From: Entrophospora sp. SA101
Lineage: Eukaryota > Glomeromycota > Glomeromycetes > Entrophosporales > Entrophosporaceae
Direction: 5' to 3'
Assembly: GCA_958430865.1 (NCBI GenBank)
Contig: CAUDNR010002291.1
Span: forward strand, 24,971-88,970
DNA length: 64,000 nucleotides
The notes below the pieces were generated by a model. That model had not been told where the DNA came from. It worked only from the letters and a program-made list of their open reading frames with translations, and made no database searches. Positions within the stretch are counted from its first letter, which is position 1. Each line of letters opens with the position of its first letter. Both the position numbers and the translations under genes were made by a program. Positions 10,317 to 21,662 of the stretch are shown piece after piece.

Positions 10317-13300
10317 TTATTCTACAAATTCGACATGAATTGTAGGTGGTGATATCTTTTCTTTAGGTTTTCTCTTTGGTGATTCATTTGCTACTTCTCT
10401 TGTAATTATTGAATGTTTTTCCAATTTTTCTTTTTTTCTAATTTGTCTCGCCAAATCCAAATTATCTGGATACCACCATTGTTTAACGAATGTTATAATA
10501 TATCTTGGTAACAATGACAACCAAATTACGAATAATAATCCAAACCAAAATATCGGCTCACTGAACAACTGTGCACCAATTCCATATATTGGACTATCCA
10601 CAAACATCCCGTAAATTGTAACGAACGCAAATACTGAAAAAATTTCTACGACTAAAGATGCCCAAGTAAAAAATGTCCAATGGTAAGTATTATAGCTAAC
10701 AAACAGATTTGCTATCACTATCACTGAAACTGCTACTGCTGTAGAAAATTCAATTGGACCAGCTGCCGCTCCTTCGATTGTCACCACATTTTCGGACAAT
10801 ATATATATAAAGTGATGGATGAAATATACAACTAACGATTGCCAAATTCCATCAAGAAAATAGATTGTAAACAGGAATTTCGAGTATCTTTTTTGTTTAA
10901 TGCCCAATATATAAATACTTGGATATCGCAAACAATACGATTTACTGACCGATTGGTCCATTGCACCTAATACAATTACAGGTGCGACTGTAAATATCAT
11001 GTTGTAAAGTTGTACAAAACTATAATCGTAAAATATATTTCCTGAAAATCTAATATTAATGATTCAATTAATTAGTGCTGATTAATAAACTATTAATATC
11101 ATTCAATTACGAAAACACTTACAGGCAAAATATTTGATACCATAATACAGGAAATACCCATATCACATTCTTATAAAAGAAATTCAATATCATTTCAGAA
11201 ATTCTCAAGTAATCCCAATGGCCATGTACTAATAATAAATTTCCAAGAAAACGAAATTGTGGCATAGAATAATCAGCTGCCATTGATGCTTGAACTCCTA
11301 TAAAATATTTATATGTGAGATATTTAGCAAACTAAATTTTCCATCCGGATATTATAATAATAATAAGTATTATTTTACCTTCTTGTCCAGATATTCCAAT
11401 ACCAACATTTGCTGCTTGAATCATACTTACATCATTAGCACCATCTCCGATGGCCAAAGTTGTAGTCCTTTTACCTGTTCTTATTAGCTCTACAACAAAA
11501 GCTTTTTGTAAAGGACTTACACGACAACATATCACTGAATGAAAAGCCTCTGATAATGATATCAATTTGTTTCTAGCACTATCGTCATTTAATAAATGTG
11601 CCAAAGATGCACCATCAATTATTAAAGCATGTTGTACATTTTGCATATTATCATTATTATCATCATTAAGATCATCTTCATAATCATTATTATTATTGAC
11701 TTCTTGCATCTGTTGATTTTGTTGTTGCCCATTAGGTGTCGCAATATTGTTTCCAAGTAAGGAAGCCACTACATCATCTAATTGCTTCATTACGCTATCT
11801 TTTTTAGATCCTCTTATAATCCATAATCTCATTTCTTTTGTTAATAGTTGAGCTGCAAATCCAATATTAATTGCAGTCTCTAGCTTATCACCAGTCAACA
11901 CCCAAACTTTAATTCCTGCCTCTCTTAATGACGTAATACATTCAGGCACTCCTTCTTGGAGTTTATCCTCGATTGCTGTTGCACCTAACAAAGTTAAATC
12001 CTTTTCTATTTCTTCAGAAATTTGGTCAATTTTCTGTGATCGATTTTCTAAAGATGTCGATGCCTCATTGTATTTTTGTGACCATGTTTGATAATGCGAT
12101 TCATCTATTTTACGATATGCCAAGGTCAATGTACGAAGTCCTAAATAATATTAATGGTTTTATTAAAAAAAAAAATAACGATAATAACGATTTAAAGAAA
12201 TTTATATTTATAATTTTAAAAGTTACCATAATTAGAAAAAACATCAATATCATTGGAAGTTTTTTCGATTAAATCATCTTGCCCAGGAGCCAATAGTTCA
12301 AAAATGACGTTATCAGCACCTTTACAAAACAAAAGGATCTCGCTACCTAATTCTTCTGGACTTTTAACAATAACACTCATTCTTTTACGAGTAGAATTGA
12401 ATTGTAATATGTTGAGGATTTGGTAGGTATATTCTTTACCGAAAATATCGATTGTGATAGAATCAGTAGACCTACCCAAGAATACAAATCCAAGATTTTT
12501 AGCTGCCGAGACAAGAGCTGCCTCATCAGGCGATTCAGCTTTATATATAAGATTTTTTTCTAGTGATTTGTCAATTGGAATTGCTTTAATGGTACCAGGA
12601 TTTGATGGGCCAACTAGATTTGTAACTGAATCAAGAGCTTTCAATGATGGTAGTATACTATTAATATTAATAAATGATTCTCTGACTTTTCTCTTTGCTT
12701 GATAAATATATGAACCATTTTCATCATCATTATTATTCACATTATTATCATTATTATTATCATTGACATTTATGTTTTCTTCACTACTAAAATTTGATTC
12801 TTGATCTATTTTAGTATCATTATTATCGTTATTAGTATCGTTATTATCATTGTTATTATCATTGACATTATCATTGCCATCATTATTATTATCAGAATCA
12901 ACAACTACAGTATGGCAAATTGCCAATAAGGTGAAAAATTTTGTAATCAAGCCTGCTCTATCTATCAAATCTTGATGATGACTGTCATCACCACTGCTAC
13001 TGCCGCCAATGTTATCGTCATTGATTTCATATTCAATTTTACTATCGTTATAATTATCTTTTTTTTGAGCTCTAAGATCTCTAAATAATTCAGGATCAGC
13101 AAATGACAAGAAATTGGAATCGGTACTTGAATATTTTGGTTTAAATGTTTTTGTTAACTCTCGTAAATAATCATTAAAAATTTGATCTTTAGATGACTTG
13201 TTATTATCGTCATCACCATCAACAACATCAACCTGACTTTGTATCATTTCTTTTCCTCTTTCAGCATCTGTTTTATCACCCCAACCATTTTTACCATATA

Positions 13301-15356
13301 TTTTAGCACCAATAGAACATTGCCTGAATTCCATTATGTTACGTGTGAGTGTACCTGTTTTATCAGAAAATATATATTCTATTTGTCCTAGATCATCTGA
13401 TAGATTCCACTATTGATTTTGTGATTAAAAATTTGGATTAAAATATGTAGAACTTTTTTAAAGAAAAATAATTAATATACTTGCAGATTTTGGAACACAT
13501 GAAGCCTGAGAATCTTCATCCCACATATCAAGATCATTATAAATAAAAAATGCCTAATTCGATCCATAAATATTTATATATAAAATATTTTTTTAAATAA
13601 AATATAATTAATCAATCAATCAACCAATCAACTAATTACCTGAACTATTCTCACAAATTCTATTGAAATGTATAATGAGATTGGAATAATATTTTGAAAA
13701 ATAATTAAACTTGCCCTGTTAAAATATAATTTTATTTTTAAAATTTAAATAATTATTTACTTTTTTTTTTTTTAAAAAAAAAATAAGAACAACATACCAA
13801 AAAGTGACAAATGAAGCCAATTCAATTGAGTCTCTATTTGAATCTAATCTTTCAACAGCATCAGGTACTTGATCTTTCAATACATAAGTTGATATAGCAC
13901 TTCCTATTGCGCAAGTTAACGCAAGCATAATAAGAATGATAAAATTTAAAATAACCTTTTGGAAAATAGGGGTAAGAATTAATTGTAAGATTAATATGAA
14001 TGTGTATATTTTAGATTTCAATAATTAATTGATTTATAATAAAATTACCTCATGATTCATTTCCTTCTCAATTCTACTACGTTTACTTGGAGTTTCGCCA
14101 GAATTAAGCATAATTTTTGTTTCAATGCCAGTAAAAATAGTAATTGCTATTACCCATTTTGTATTTCTAATAACATGAGCTCTTAACAGCAAATTATTTA
14201 CATCTAAAGGTACTATTCTTTTTTCTTCGTCAATAGCTTCTTCTTCTTGTATTTCACCTTGTTGCACCGATTTATTTTGAATTAATACAAGTTTCGCACT
14301 GTAAGAATACAAATTAGAATTTGGAGCTTCTGATTCAATATAAAATTTCAGTTGTGTACAATCTTTAGCACTGTTAATGATATCTTTTGTATCAGGCACA
14401 CATCTACGAGGTTTTAGATTAGTTTCACCGTCAAGATCTTTAGTTTCAACATAACAAGTTCCTGACTGTTCTGATGTTGATAAAATTATTGAATCAGCAG
14501 GTACAACATCTCCATTCCTAAGAAATATGAAATCACCAACACGAACATTTCTCCATGTAGTTTTTTTAAACAATGGCTGACCATCTATAGTATTTGACGG
14601 TTCTGATGGTGGAGATTCTTCATCAACACCTTCTAGCCGATCATTATCATCATTATCTATTTGTTGTTCATTGTCATTATTATTTTGCTCGATTTGATCA
14701 ATTTGTCGTGTATTATCATCATCATAATTATTGTTGATTGATCGTTTTTGACTTTTGTCGGATTTAAAGAATAATTTATACAATATTTTTTCCCAAGCAG
14801 TAATTAATTTTTCTCGAGGATAATTTACATTATAAAAATTTTGCAATACATAACAAGTATCACTATTGAATTTCTTGTCTATTTCATGTCTATTTCTATC
14901 CTCGATAGCATCTTTCATAGCAGTGAAAAAGACTACAGTTGATAAAGGGAGAACAGTCAAAATGGGGTTGTTTGTTGCAAGTTGTGGTAAAAGTCCAAGT
15001 ATGGCCATGAATAAAAAATACATATTCGCAGCTTTACGAAACTGTTCAAATAAATTTTTTGGTAAAAAAGTCCAAATTGTATATTTCGAGGTTACTATTT
15101 TATTTGTCACATATTTAATTTTTGGATTCCCTTTATGATCTATGTCGGTTTTTGGCAATTCTAAATTAGCATGCACTTTACGTTCTTTTTTACTTGCTTT
15201 TCTTTCCTTAATTTTTGATTTTTTTCTCTTGGTCTGTTTTTTGGAAACCTTTTTAGCTTCATTATTGATAGACTTATTATTAGAATTAGTAGCAGTAGTT
15301 GTGTTTATATTAGAATTATCGTTATCGTTATCATTAAATTTAAAAATCGATGGCAT
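10317..15356 (-). CDS. P4-type ATPase (phospholipid flippase), Dnf-like
   Basis: Eight exons on the minus strand sum to 4464 nt (1487 aa); exon positions are given with the mirror copy at 36822. The protein has a disordered basic N-terminus, TM1-2 (about residues 110-155), the dephosphorylation loop DGETNLK (about 308), the phosphorylation motif DKTGTLT (Asp about 553), KGADN (about 900), TGDKLETA and GDGANDVSMIQAANVGIGI (about 1163), and six C-terminal helices. Such enzymes move phospholipids from the outer to the inner leaflet, usually with a Cdc50 partner. Within the nucleotide-binding domain an Asn/Asp-rich insert (about residues 700-765) is unusual. One intron has a GC donor. Confidence 0.93.
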
Positions 15357-16152
15357 GATAAAAAAGTGAATATAAATGATCTTTACATTAATATTAATAA
15401 TGAAATTTTTGAATTATTAACACGCATGGATATAATGAGCATAGTGAGTGAACATTTATATTGGTTGGTAGTACTCGTGTCAATCACTTTGTATTAGTAT
15501 GTATGTCACAATAAGGGGACCTCGGAATAGATTCTGTCTATCCCGTCTTTATTGTATATTATTTTTTAGGAAGTTTGCGTCACAAATACCCAAAATGTTA
15601 CAATGATGTTATTTAACGGATTATCTAAAAATAAAAGATGCAGTGCAGATCGTCTATACCAAGGTTGGCTATGATACCGATTCATTGATGGTCATTGGAC
15701 CCATTGGTGTAACAATTTAACCATATGGAGTAATTTATTAATAGCGTAGCAACATGAATTTTTTCCATTATTAATTTGACGGACAATCCTTTAAAATCGG
15801 TACCCACCGACCATCCTAAACCATTAAACATTCCCATTATCATCTTTAATATTTAAAAGTTTTTAAAAGTTCTTCAAGGTATTTTTTATTTACTCTATTT
15901 CCAACAATGTTGCAATCCTGTTTTTATATTCATTGTGTTTCACGTTTTATAGGGGGGGCGACATTTATATGTGTAGCATTTGTTGATAATATATCACCCT
16001 TTTCGGAAAGACATTTACCATATTTACATATTAATTAATTTCTTTTTTTGCCCAAATTGAAAAAGTGATTATGGAAATCATTTTGACTATAAATGAATGA
16101 GCATGAATAAACAAATTAACGAGTTCCGATCATTTATAATAAAGGTGATCTC

Positions 16153-16262
16153 ATATATACATGACCTTCTTAATTTGGATGTGGAACCTATAGAACATGA
16201 ATTAACAAGGGTTCACGCACATCATAGATGGCGCTTCCAAATTAGGAAGGTCCTGTATATAG
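16153..16262. mobile_element. Hairpin MITE-like element
   Basis: Arm one contains ACATGACCTTCTTAATTTGG; arm two ends the element with its near-perfect reverse complement (about 25 of 27 bp). About 55 bp separate the arms. No coding capacity, so a non-autonomous inverted-repeat element. Mirror copy 35916-36025. Confidence 0.55.
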
Positions 16263-16781
16263 GATTTTCCTTGTAATTTTTCGAGAAAATGGTTTTGGGA
16301 TTTAAACTATCAAATGCTTTTATCATTGACTGATTTTGGTTTCAATCAGATTATCTGTTTGTTACCGAATTTTATTGTATCATAATTCACTTTTAAAACA
16401 GATATTATTACCTTTAGATGCTCAACTAAAAACTTTGGAAATTTCAACTATTTCTTGTCTGAAAAAATCATGTGACTTTTTGATGCTTACCCAAAATTTT
16501 ACCATCTAACTAATATACTAATATGACGATTCTCCGGGTTCTTCTGTTCAACTTCACTAAGCACTTTATCTTCTTTAGAGAACTATACCATATCAGACAA
16601 CATTTCTTCGTCTTTGTAAAAAAATAAATTGTTTTTCCAAAAAAAAAAAAATCAATCGCGTCAACAATATAAAAAAACCAATAGGGGATTTCTTGTACAA
16701 CCCATATAAAAATCAATTCATTTTCATTTGGATCAAAATCTTAATCTTGAACAAATAAATAGATGATCAACCTGTCAGAGC

Positions 16782-16934
16782 CAGGGTTGGCAAATTGACT
16801 GGTCCATTGAGAATTGTGTACTTTGGACTGATCCATTGCCATTAATAAATACTAAATATGGTTAATGGTTACATTAATGGGCTCAATAGATCACCAATGG
16901 ACCACCAATGGACCACATATTTGCCAACCTTGGT
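16782..16934. mobile_element. Inverted-repeat element with GGTTGGCAAAT ends
   Basis: It starts with CAGGGTTGGCAAAT and ends with the complementary ATTTGCCAACCTTG; GGTCCATTG-type motifs repeat inside both ends. A related end (CCAAGGTTGGC) occurs near 15660, so the sequence is part of a dispersed family. Confidence 0.45.
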
Positions 16935-17305
16935 CAGAGCTCCTAAATTATATCAAAAGTATAGATACTTCGAGTTTCACGAAACCAATTGTCTCAATTG
17001 ATCTATTTTTAATTTTGAAGAATCTTTATGAAATGGTATATCACATATTATTAATGAATAAATCCATAATGAAACAAATAATGATAATAATACCGATAAT
17101 AACAATCACTTTGAGGTTATTGACAATAATGACATTGATATCAACAATATTGAGATGACTGATAATAATAGCAATCAATCAATTCATAATAATTGAATTG
17201 AAATAAATAACAATTCACAATGTCATTGAAGAAAAAGGTGGTTGGTCACACCATGAAATAAATATCCTAGTAGAATTTATTTTAGACAAAAAAATTGAAA
17301 TGAGA

Positions 17306-17451
17306 AAACTCAATCACAGTCAACCCCCTCTAAGTGCAACCCTCCTTGAGAACATATCACTATTTCTCATGAATGTGCATTTAGAGAGGGTTTACATAGT
17401 GAGTGCATTTAGAAAGTGTGCACTTAGAGGGGGTTTACTGCAGTTGAGTTT
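17306..17451. mobile_element. Short pogo/Tigger-like MITE
   Basis: The core ends read CAGTCAACCCCCTCTAAGTG and, on the opposite strand from the other side, CAGTAAACCCCCTCTAAGTG; the similarity extends outward through AACTCAA. CAGT...ACTG ends with pyrimidine-rich AACCCCCTCT are typical of pogo/Tigger elements. No transposase is inside, and no clear TA duplication is visible. Confidence 0.55.
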
Positions 17452-17741
17452 ATATAGAACTAAAGATGCAATATTAAATAAGAGCAGAATAATCAAACGG
17501 CAAATAAGAAATTTATTTAATGTTTAGCACATTGCAAAACCTTCAAATAATTTTTTTTTCAATAATTCAAAATAAAATAAATTGATATTCGCATTATATT
17601 CAGTTGAGTTTATATAGAACTAAAGATGCGATATTAAATAAGAGCAGAATAATCAAATGGCAAATAAGAAATTTATTTAATGTTTAGCTCATTGCAAAAC
17701 TTTCAAATATATTTTTTTTTGATAATTCAAAATAAAATAAA
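17441..17741. repeat. 141-bp direct repeat, two units 160 bp apart
   Basis: Units at 17441-17581 and 17601-17741 both begin CAGTTGAGTTTATATAGAAC and share nearly all bases to AATAAAATAAA, with a few transitions. The first unit overlaps the right end of the preceding hairpin element. Confidence 0.85.
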
Positions 17742-17914
17742 ACGGGCATGCTGCAACAAAACCAGACAAAGTGAACATTGGTATAACCAAGAATTTCAGG
17801 GATCAAAATTTAGTAATGTGATTATTATTATTAAAATCTCCCATTCGTTCATTTGTTTGTTATCTTTGTTTTTTCCTTGATATATAGAATCACCTCTATA
17901 TAAAAATAGTTAAT

Positions 17915-18118
17915 ATGAAGCTAATTTACATTAGGTCTACTATGGAACCCAAGAATTATAGTACCATTAGAGGTATCCTGAAGAAAGAGCAAGGTGAAAT
18001 TGCTCCTTATATTTTCAAAATAAATGACACTCAAACACTGGAAATTTATCTAAAAAAAGAAAGGATTACTTATGAAATTTACCAAGAAGAAAGGAAAATA
18101 ATAAATGTTGGAAAATGA
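17915..18118 (+). CDS. Small ORF of unknown function, 67 aa
   Basis: The product starts MKLIYIRSTMEPKNYSTIRG and has mixed charged and beta-like composition with no Trp, so it does not test the genetic code. It converges on gene B, whose end lies 143 bp downstream. No Shine-Dalgarno sequence is clear. It is present identically at 34060-34263 on the minus strand. Unknown; possibly cargo of the surrounding element. Confidence 0.4.
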   Translation: MKLIYIRSTMEPKNYSTIRGILKKEQGEIAPYIFKINDTQTLEIYLKKERITYEIYQEERKIINVGK

Positions 18119-18260
18119 AAACATCATGATGATGCATTATTACCTAATAAAAAGCAAAAATCTTTAAAAGGAAAATAACTACCATTTCCTTTAATAGTTG
18201 GAATGAATTTCAATTTATAGAGAGGAAAATTATTTTCTTATTTTCAATCAAGATCATCTT

Positions 18261-18817
18261 TTAGTCTCTTTGACTTCAATTTGAGCAATTTGACCATTCT
18301 GTTGATCTTTTAATTTCCTTGTTTTCTTCTTCCAGATGATTAATTTTTTCTTCTAAACTTTTTATCTTATCTAATAACTCCTGTTTTTGCTTTTTACTTC
18401 ACTCTTCAGATTTTTCCTGAAACTTGGCTACTTCTTCTCTTTCTATTTTCAACCCCTCCTTGGCAGTTTTCAATTCCTTTTCAAGTTCCTTTGTTTTCTT
18501 TGCTAAGCGAGCTTCAATAGTTTGAGAAGAAGATGATTGAATTGGTCTTTCTTTTTGAAGACTACAAAAGCAATATCCTCTGTTTCTTTTTAGTCTACCA
18601 CATTCCTCACAATAAGGAAGTGTGCCATTTTCTAAATCTTTCTTACAATTATCACAGATAGAAGCAATATCAACACATTTATCTTTCTTATCATAAGCCA
18701 CTATCTCATAATTAGCAGGAGTGAAAGTAAGTTCTTGTCAAAGGGAACATCTAACAAACAATAATTACAACTCCGTGTTTTATTTTCTGCTTCTAAAATT
18801 CTGTATTCCAATTTCAT
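18261..18817 (-). CDS. Gene B: zinc-ribbon/coiled-coil protein (code 4, one frameshift)
   Basis: From ATG 18817 the protein begins MKLEYRILEAENKTRSCNYC. A one-base frameshift near 18740 moves it into the frame carrying CDNCKKDLENGTLPYCEECG, RLKRNRGYCFC and a long coiled coil ending EKSEE-W-SKKQKQ, where W is TGA at 18399. Cysteine pairs (CNYC, CDNC, CEEC, CFC) suggest a zinc ribbon. The start lies 2 nt after the stop of gene A, bacterial-operon spacing. A diverged homologue sits at 33336 with the same architecture. The C-terminal end is uncertain because the coiled-coil frame shifts again near the end. Confidence 0.55.
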
Positions 18818-18819
18818 AA

Positions 18820-19458
18820 TTACCTGTTATTTTGTAAAATGTAAGTGTTGAATTTTTCTCTTGCTTGCTCTTTTACTCTATTTGCTAATTGTTGTAATTT
18901 AATCTTTTTCTCTTTTGCTAGCCTTGTTGTTTTGAACTGTAATTTTTTAAGTTTGCTTGGTTTACACTTCTTTCTTAATTCTTGGTTCTCTATCATCAAA
19001 TCAAATATAACATTACCTTTATCCATGCCTAGATTGAAAAGATTTCTATCATGATATTCTTTGGACTTGTCTAGTGCTTTCAAGTTCATTTCAACTTCTA
19101 TGTCTACTCTTTCTTCTAAATTCTCCATTATGTTATCTTTTTCTTCCACATTTGCTTCTAATTCCTTAATTTTTTCAAGCAATTCATTCCTCTCTTTCTC
19201 TAAACTAGATGTTAGTGACTGTAGACTTTTAACTTCTTTATCAGCTTCTACTCATCAATTCATTGCATTTTTATGCATGTAAATAAGGAGAACAAAACTT
19301 TTTCTAAATTTTTTGTCTTCTAAGTGTTTTAATGCATAAGGGCGAAGTCAAAAATAATCTATAACTGCTCTTATCTCTGTTTCATCTGGATTTTGGTTTA
19401 AACCACCAATTAGTTCTCTTATTTCTTCTTCAGTCAAAATGTTGTTTTGGTTTGTCAT
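18820..19458 (-). CDS. Gene A: coiled-coil protein with TGA Trp codons
   Basis: Read with TGA as Trp, a 212-aa frame runs from ATG 19458 (MTNQNNILTEEEIRELIGGL) to TAA 18820. Three TGA codons fall at 19348 (DYF-W-LRPYAL) and 19252/19255 (AMN-WW-VEA), and no TGG is used. The N-terminal 75 residues look globular; residues 80-212 are a Lys/Glu coiled coil ending NTYILQNNR. AAAGG lies about 8 nt upstream of the ATG, resembling a Shine-Dalgarno site. With the standard code only the part from 19182 would be open. The equivalent gene at 32724 shares the QNNR/QKNR ending. Confidence 0.55.
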
Positions 19459-19658
19459 GATTTTACCTTTTTTTTTTTTTTTTTTATTCTTTTAATATAC
19501 TTATATCCTTTTTATGCATATTAAGTATATAAATTATTTTAGTGCTTTTTTACTTTAAAACTAACAATATTTGTCAAAAGATTAAACTTATTAAACTTAA
19601 TGACAGCAAACAAATTAATGGGTGACAAAGTCATGGAAGTGATTTTATTCCAAATATT

Positions 19659-21414
19659 TTATTTGTTGCCAGTATAGAATGGTCTTGGACAAGTAATATC
19701 TTTGTATTCATCCTTTACAAATGGGCGAATATTATTATAAAGATACTCTTGTCTTTTGTAATCCAAAGGAGGAGGTGTTAATACTAAAATGGATAAAGCT
19801 CTAATTTCTTCAAAAATATCTGCTCTCTTGGATTTCAATAAATTGAATTCAGTAAAAGGTCCATTAGCAACTTCTTGAACTTTGACCATACCAAGATTAG
19901 GTGCTTCAAAAAGAAAATGTTGATATTTGTATACTTGGTAATTTCTTGAAATAAATTCCCAAAATTGCTTTAATATCTAAATATTGAAAGCCTTTTCCAC
20001 TTTCATAACATTGAGCCTTATTCAATCCTGCTGGACTAGACTTTTTTATCACTTCAACCACATGATCTAGACAATCTACTCTCGTTCTTCTATAGAGTTT
20101 TTTAATCATGCCAAAATTACCATCACATTTGAATTTAGTATGTCCTGGAATCATGAAATTCAATTCAATACTTTCATAATAACCACAAATTACTAAATAT
20201 AAATAAAATCAAATAGTAGTGTTATTTTTATTCTGTCCTCCAGCATTATCACAAGTAATCTTTAAATGCTTTTCACCTTTATTCAATTTCTTAATTCCAT
20301 CAAAAATCATGCTAAGAGTGCCATTGGGTCCTTTGCCTATAATTTCATCTTCATTAAGAACATAATTAGTTTGTTCCCTTACTGCTTCATCTTGAATACC
20401 AAATAAATGAACTTTACATGGACTAAGATAATAAATCTTACTTACTTGTTGATCAGAATGGGGCACATGAACATTTTGGGCTCAATCATAACTATAATGT
20501 GCAGTGGCATCAATACTGCAATATGGTGTTTTACCCTTTGAATAATTTTGATTAATCAATTTTCTTTGTTCTTCAGCTAATTTAGTATTTTTATTGTAAT
20601 AATTTCTTTCTAATCTTGCCTTGGACAAATGTTCTTTGAATCTTTTGAGCAGATCTTTGGCTTCTTCCTCTTGGCGAGCATTGTAATGTAAACCATTTCG
20701 AAAATGTTGACAAGTATCACACAAGTCAGTCCTTGGACTCATAATTTGAATTTCTGGTGTCAATTGATGTCATAGTTTTCTGAAAGCATCATATTTTAAG
20801 GATTTCAAATTACTATCTTCTTCCAGACCAGCCAGAAAATCTCTATACACTGATTTATAACTCATTTCAGCTGGTAAAAAGATAACTGACTGAGTTATTC
20901 TATTAACACTTCTGCCTGGGCTTGGTAATCCATGAACTTCTGCATAATTTTCTAGAAAATTCCTTACCACCTCAGCAACATTTTTGTCAATCACTATTTA
21001 GTTTTCCATTGAGGCATCCTTTTAATATTGCCATGAACTCTTGCTAGAAGACCATTTTTTATCAAATGATTTCTAATGTTTCCAAAATAAGTTCTACCAA
21101 TTCCTAACATATTGAGATAAGTTTCTTGACAAAGAGGTGTATTGTGATTCAGTGATAGAAAGTTCTTTTATTAGATCTAGTTTTCTTTTTAAGGCATCTG
21201 CTAGCACTTGTTAATCCCCCATCCATGGCTTTAAGTTGAGCCATTAAAAATATGTCTTGTTCTACTTTAGAAAGAGCTTGAAAAGATTCTCTTAATTCTG
21301 CAATTGTTCTTTGGGAATTCTTGAAGAACAACCACAATTACAACCTTTTTCTAAAAAATCAATGGCTTTTTGATATTCATTAGAACCATTATATTTATTA
21401 TTATTACCTTTCAT
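19659..21414 (-). pseudogene. Transposase-like protein with DNAGGQNKNN core, TGA = Trp
   Basis: Fragments joined across frameshifts cover about 585 residues: a Cys cluster (GCNCGC), KKKTRSNKRTFYH, a long middle with PRTDLCDTC, CSIDATAHYSYD, CDNAGGQNKNN, and FMIPGHTKFKCDGNFGMIKK. I know the DN-GQNKNN plus PGHTKF pattern from an RNase-H-like transposase-related family (I believe DUF7869). Trp is TGA at 20209 (TTI-W-FYL), 20482 (SYD-W-AQN), 20770 (RKL-W-HQL) and 21149 (YH-W); one Trp is TGG (PQWK). Apparent one-base deletions near 19905, 20995, 21150 and 21300 break the frame, several in A-rich runs. Confidence 0.6.
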
Positions 21415-21503
21415 ATACACTTATCCCTATATATATAATTTTATGTTCACTTTGTAGTTTTTTATAAAATTGAAGGAGAGTATATGAATGGAATTAAACT
21501 TAG

Positions 21504-21662
21504 ATGACCAATTGAATAGTTTTAGGTAAATGATTTAAAAGATATAATTGTGATGTTGAAAAATTTGATCAATTGGCTCCAATGAAAAATAATTATGGCA
21601 TCATCAATAATCAAAATGGGAAAAGACAACTTAAAAAGCAAACAATAAATGAATATTTGTAA
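21504..21662 (+). CDS. Small ORF open only with TGA = Trp, 52 aa
   Basis: With TGA as Trp the frame reads MTN-W-IVLGK-W-FKRYNCDVEKF and ends QTINEYL-TAA. Both Trp codons are TGA (21513, 21531). A perfect AAGGAG (21473-21478) lies 5 nt before an ATG at 21484 in another frame, which opens only 11 codons, so a frameshift may separate start and body. It lies just outside the inverted repeat. Unknown function. Confidence 0.35.

Larger units (their letters stand above)
15357..17765. other. Repeat-rich intergenic region of left arm
   Basis: No protein gene is evident. It holds several short inverted-repeat elements (16153-16262, 16782-16934, 17306-17451), a 141-bp direct repeat pair (17441-17741), and a copy of a dispersed repeat (about 16240-16700) also found at 31377-31690 and partly at 23940-24040. 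The first 150 bp are the probable flippase promoter. The mirror image lies at 34413-36821. Confidence 0.7.
297..18430 (+). repeat. Left arm of 18.1-kb inverted repeat
   Basis: Every gene and ORF here has a mirror copy at 52178-x on the opposite strand with identical length and translation, so there is no indel over about 18 kb, and the base stretches compared directly were identical. The first outer mismatch is at 296/51882 and the first inner mismatch at 18431/33747. Both boundaries sit inside sequence that stays homologous but diverged beyond the boundary: a repeated-family gene outside, a coiled-coil gene inside. Confidence 0.93.
17766..21455 (-). mobile_element. Putative 3.7-kb transposon read with TGA = Trp
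   Basis: A perfect 13-bp inverted repeat (ACAAAGTGAACAT at 17766-17778, its complement at 21443-21455) encloses a convergent small ORF, two adjacent coiled-coil/zinc-ribbon genes and a transposase-like gene. Trp codons in these genes are nearly all TGA. The 13-mer alone could be chance in AT-rich DNA, but a similar 13-mer (two mismatches) ends the decayed coiled-coil gene near 1207. No target-site duplication is obvious. The transposase is broken by several one-base deletions, so this copy is probably immobile. Confidence 0.5.

Noticed and set aside
18820..19458. Mitochondrial origin as the source of TGA-Trp genes
   Set aside because: Fungal mitochondria also use code 4, but a transposase-like gene plus an operon-like coiled-coil pair is not mitochondrial content; kept only as a less likely alternative.
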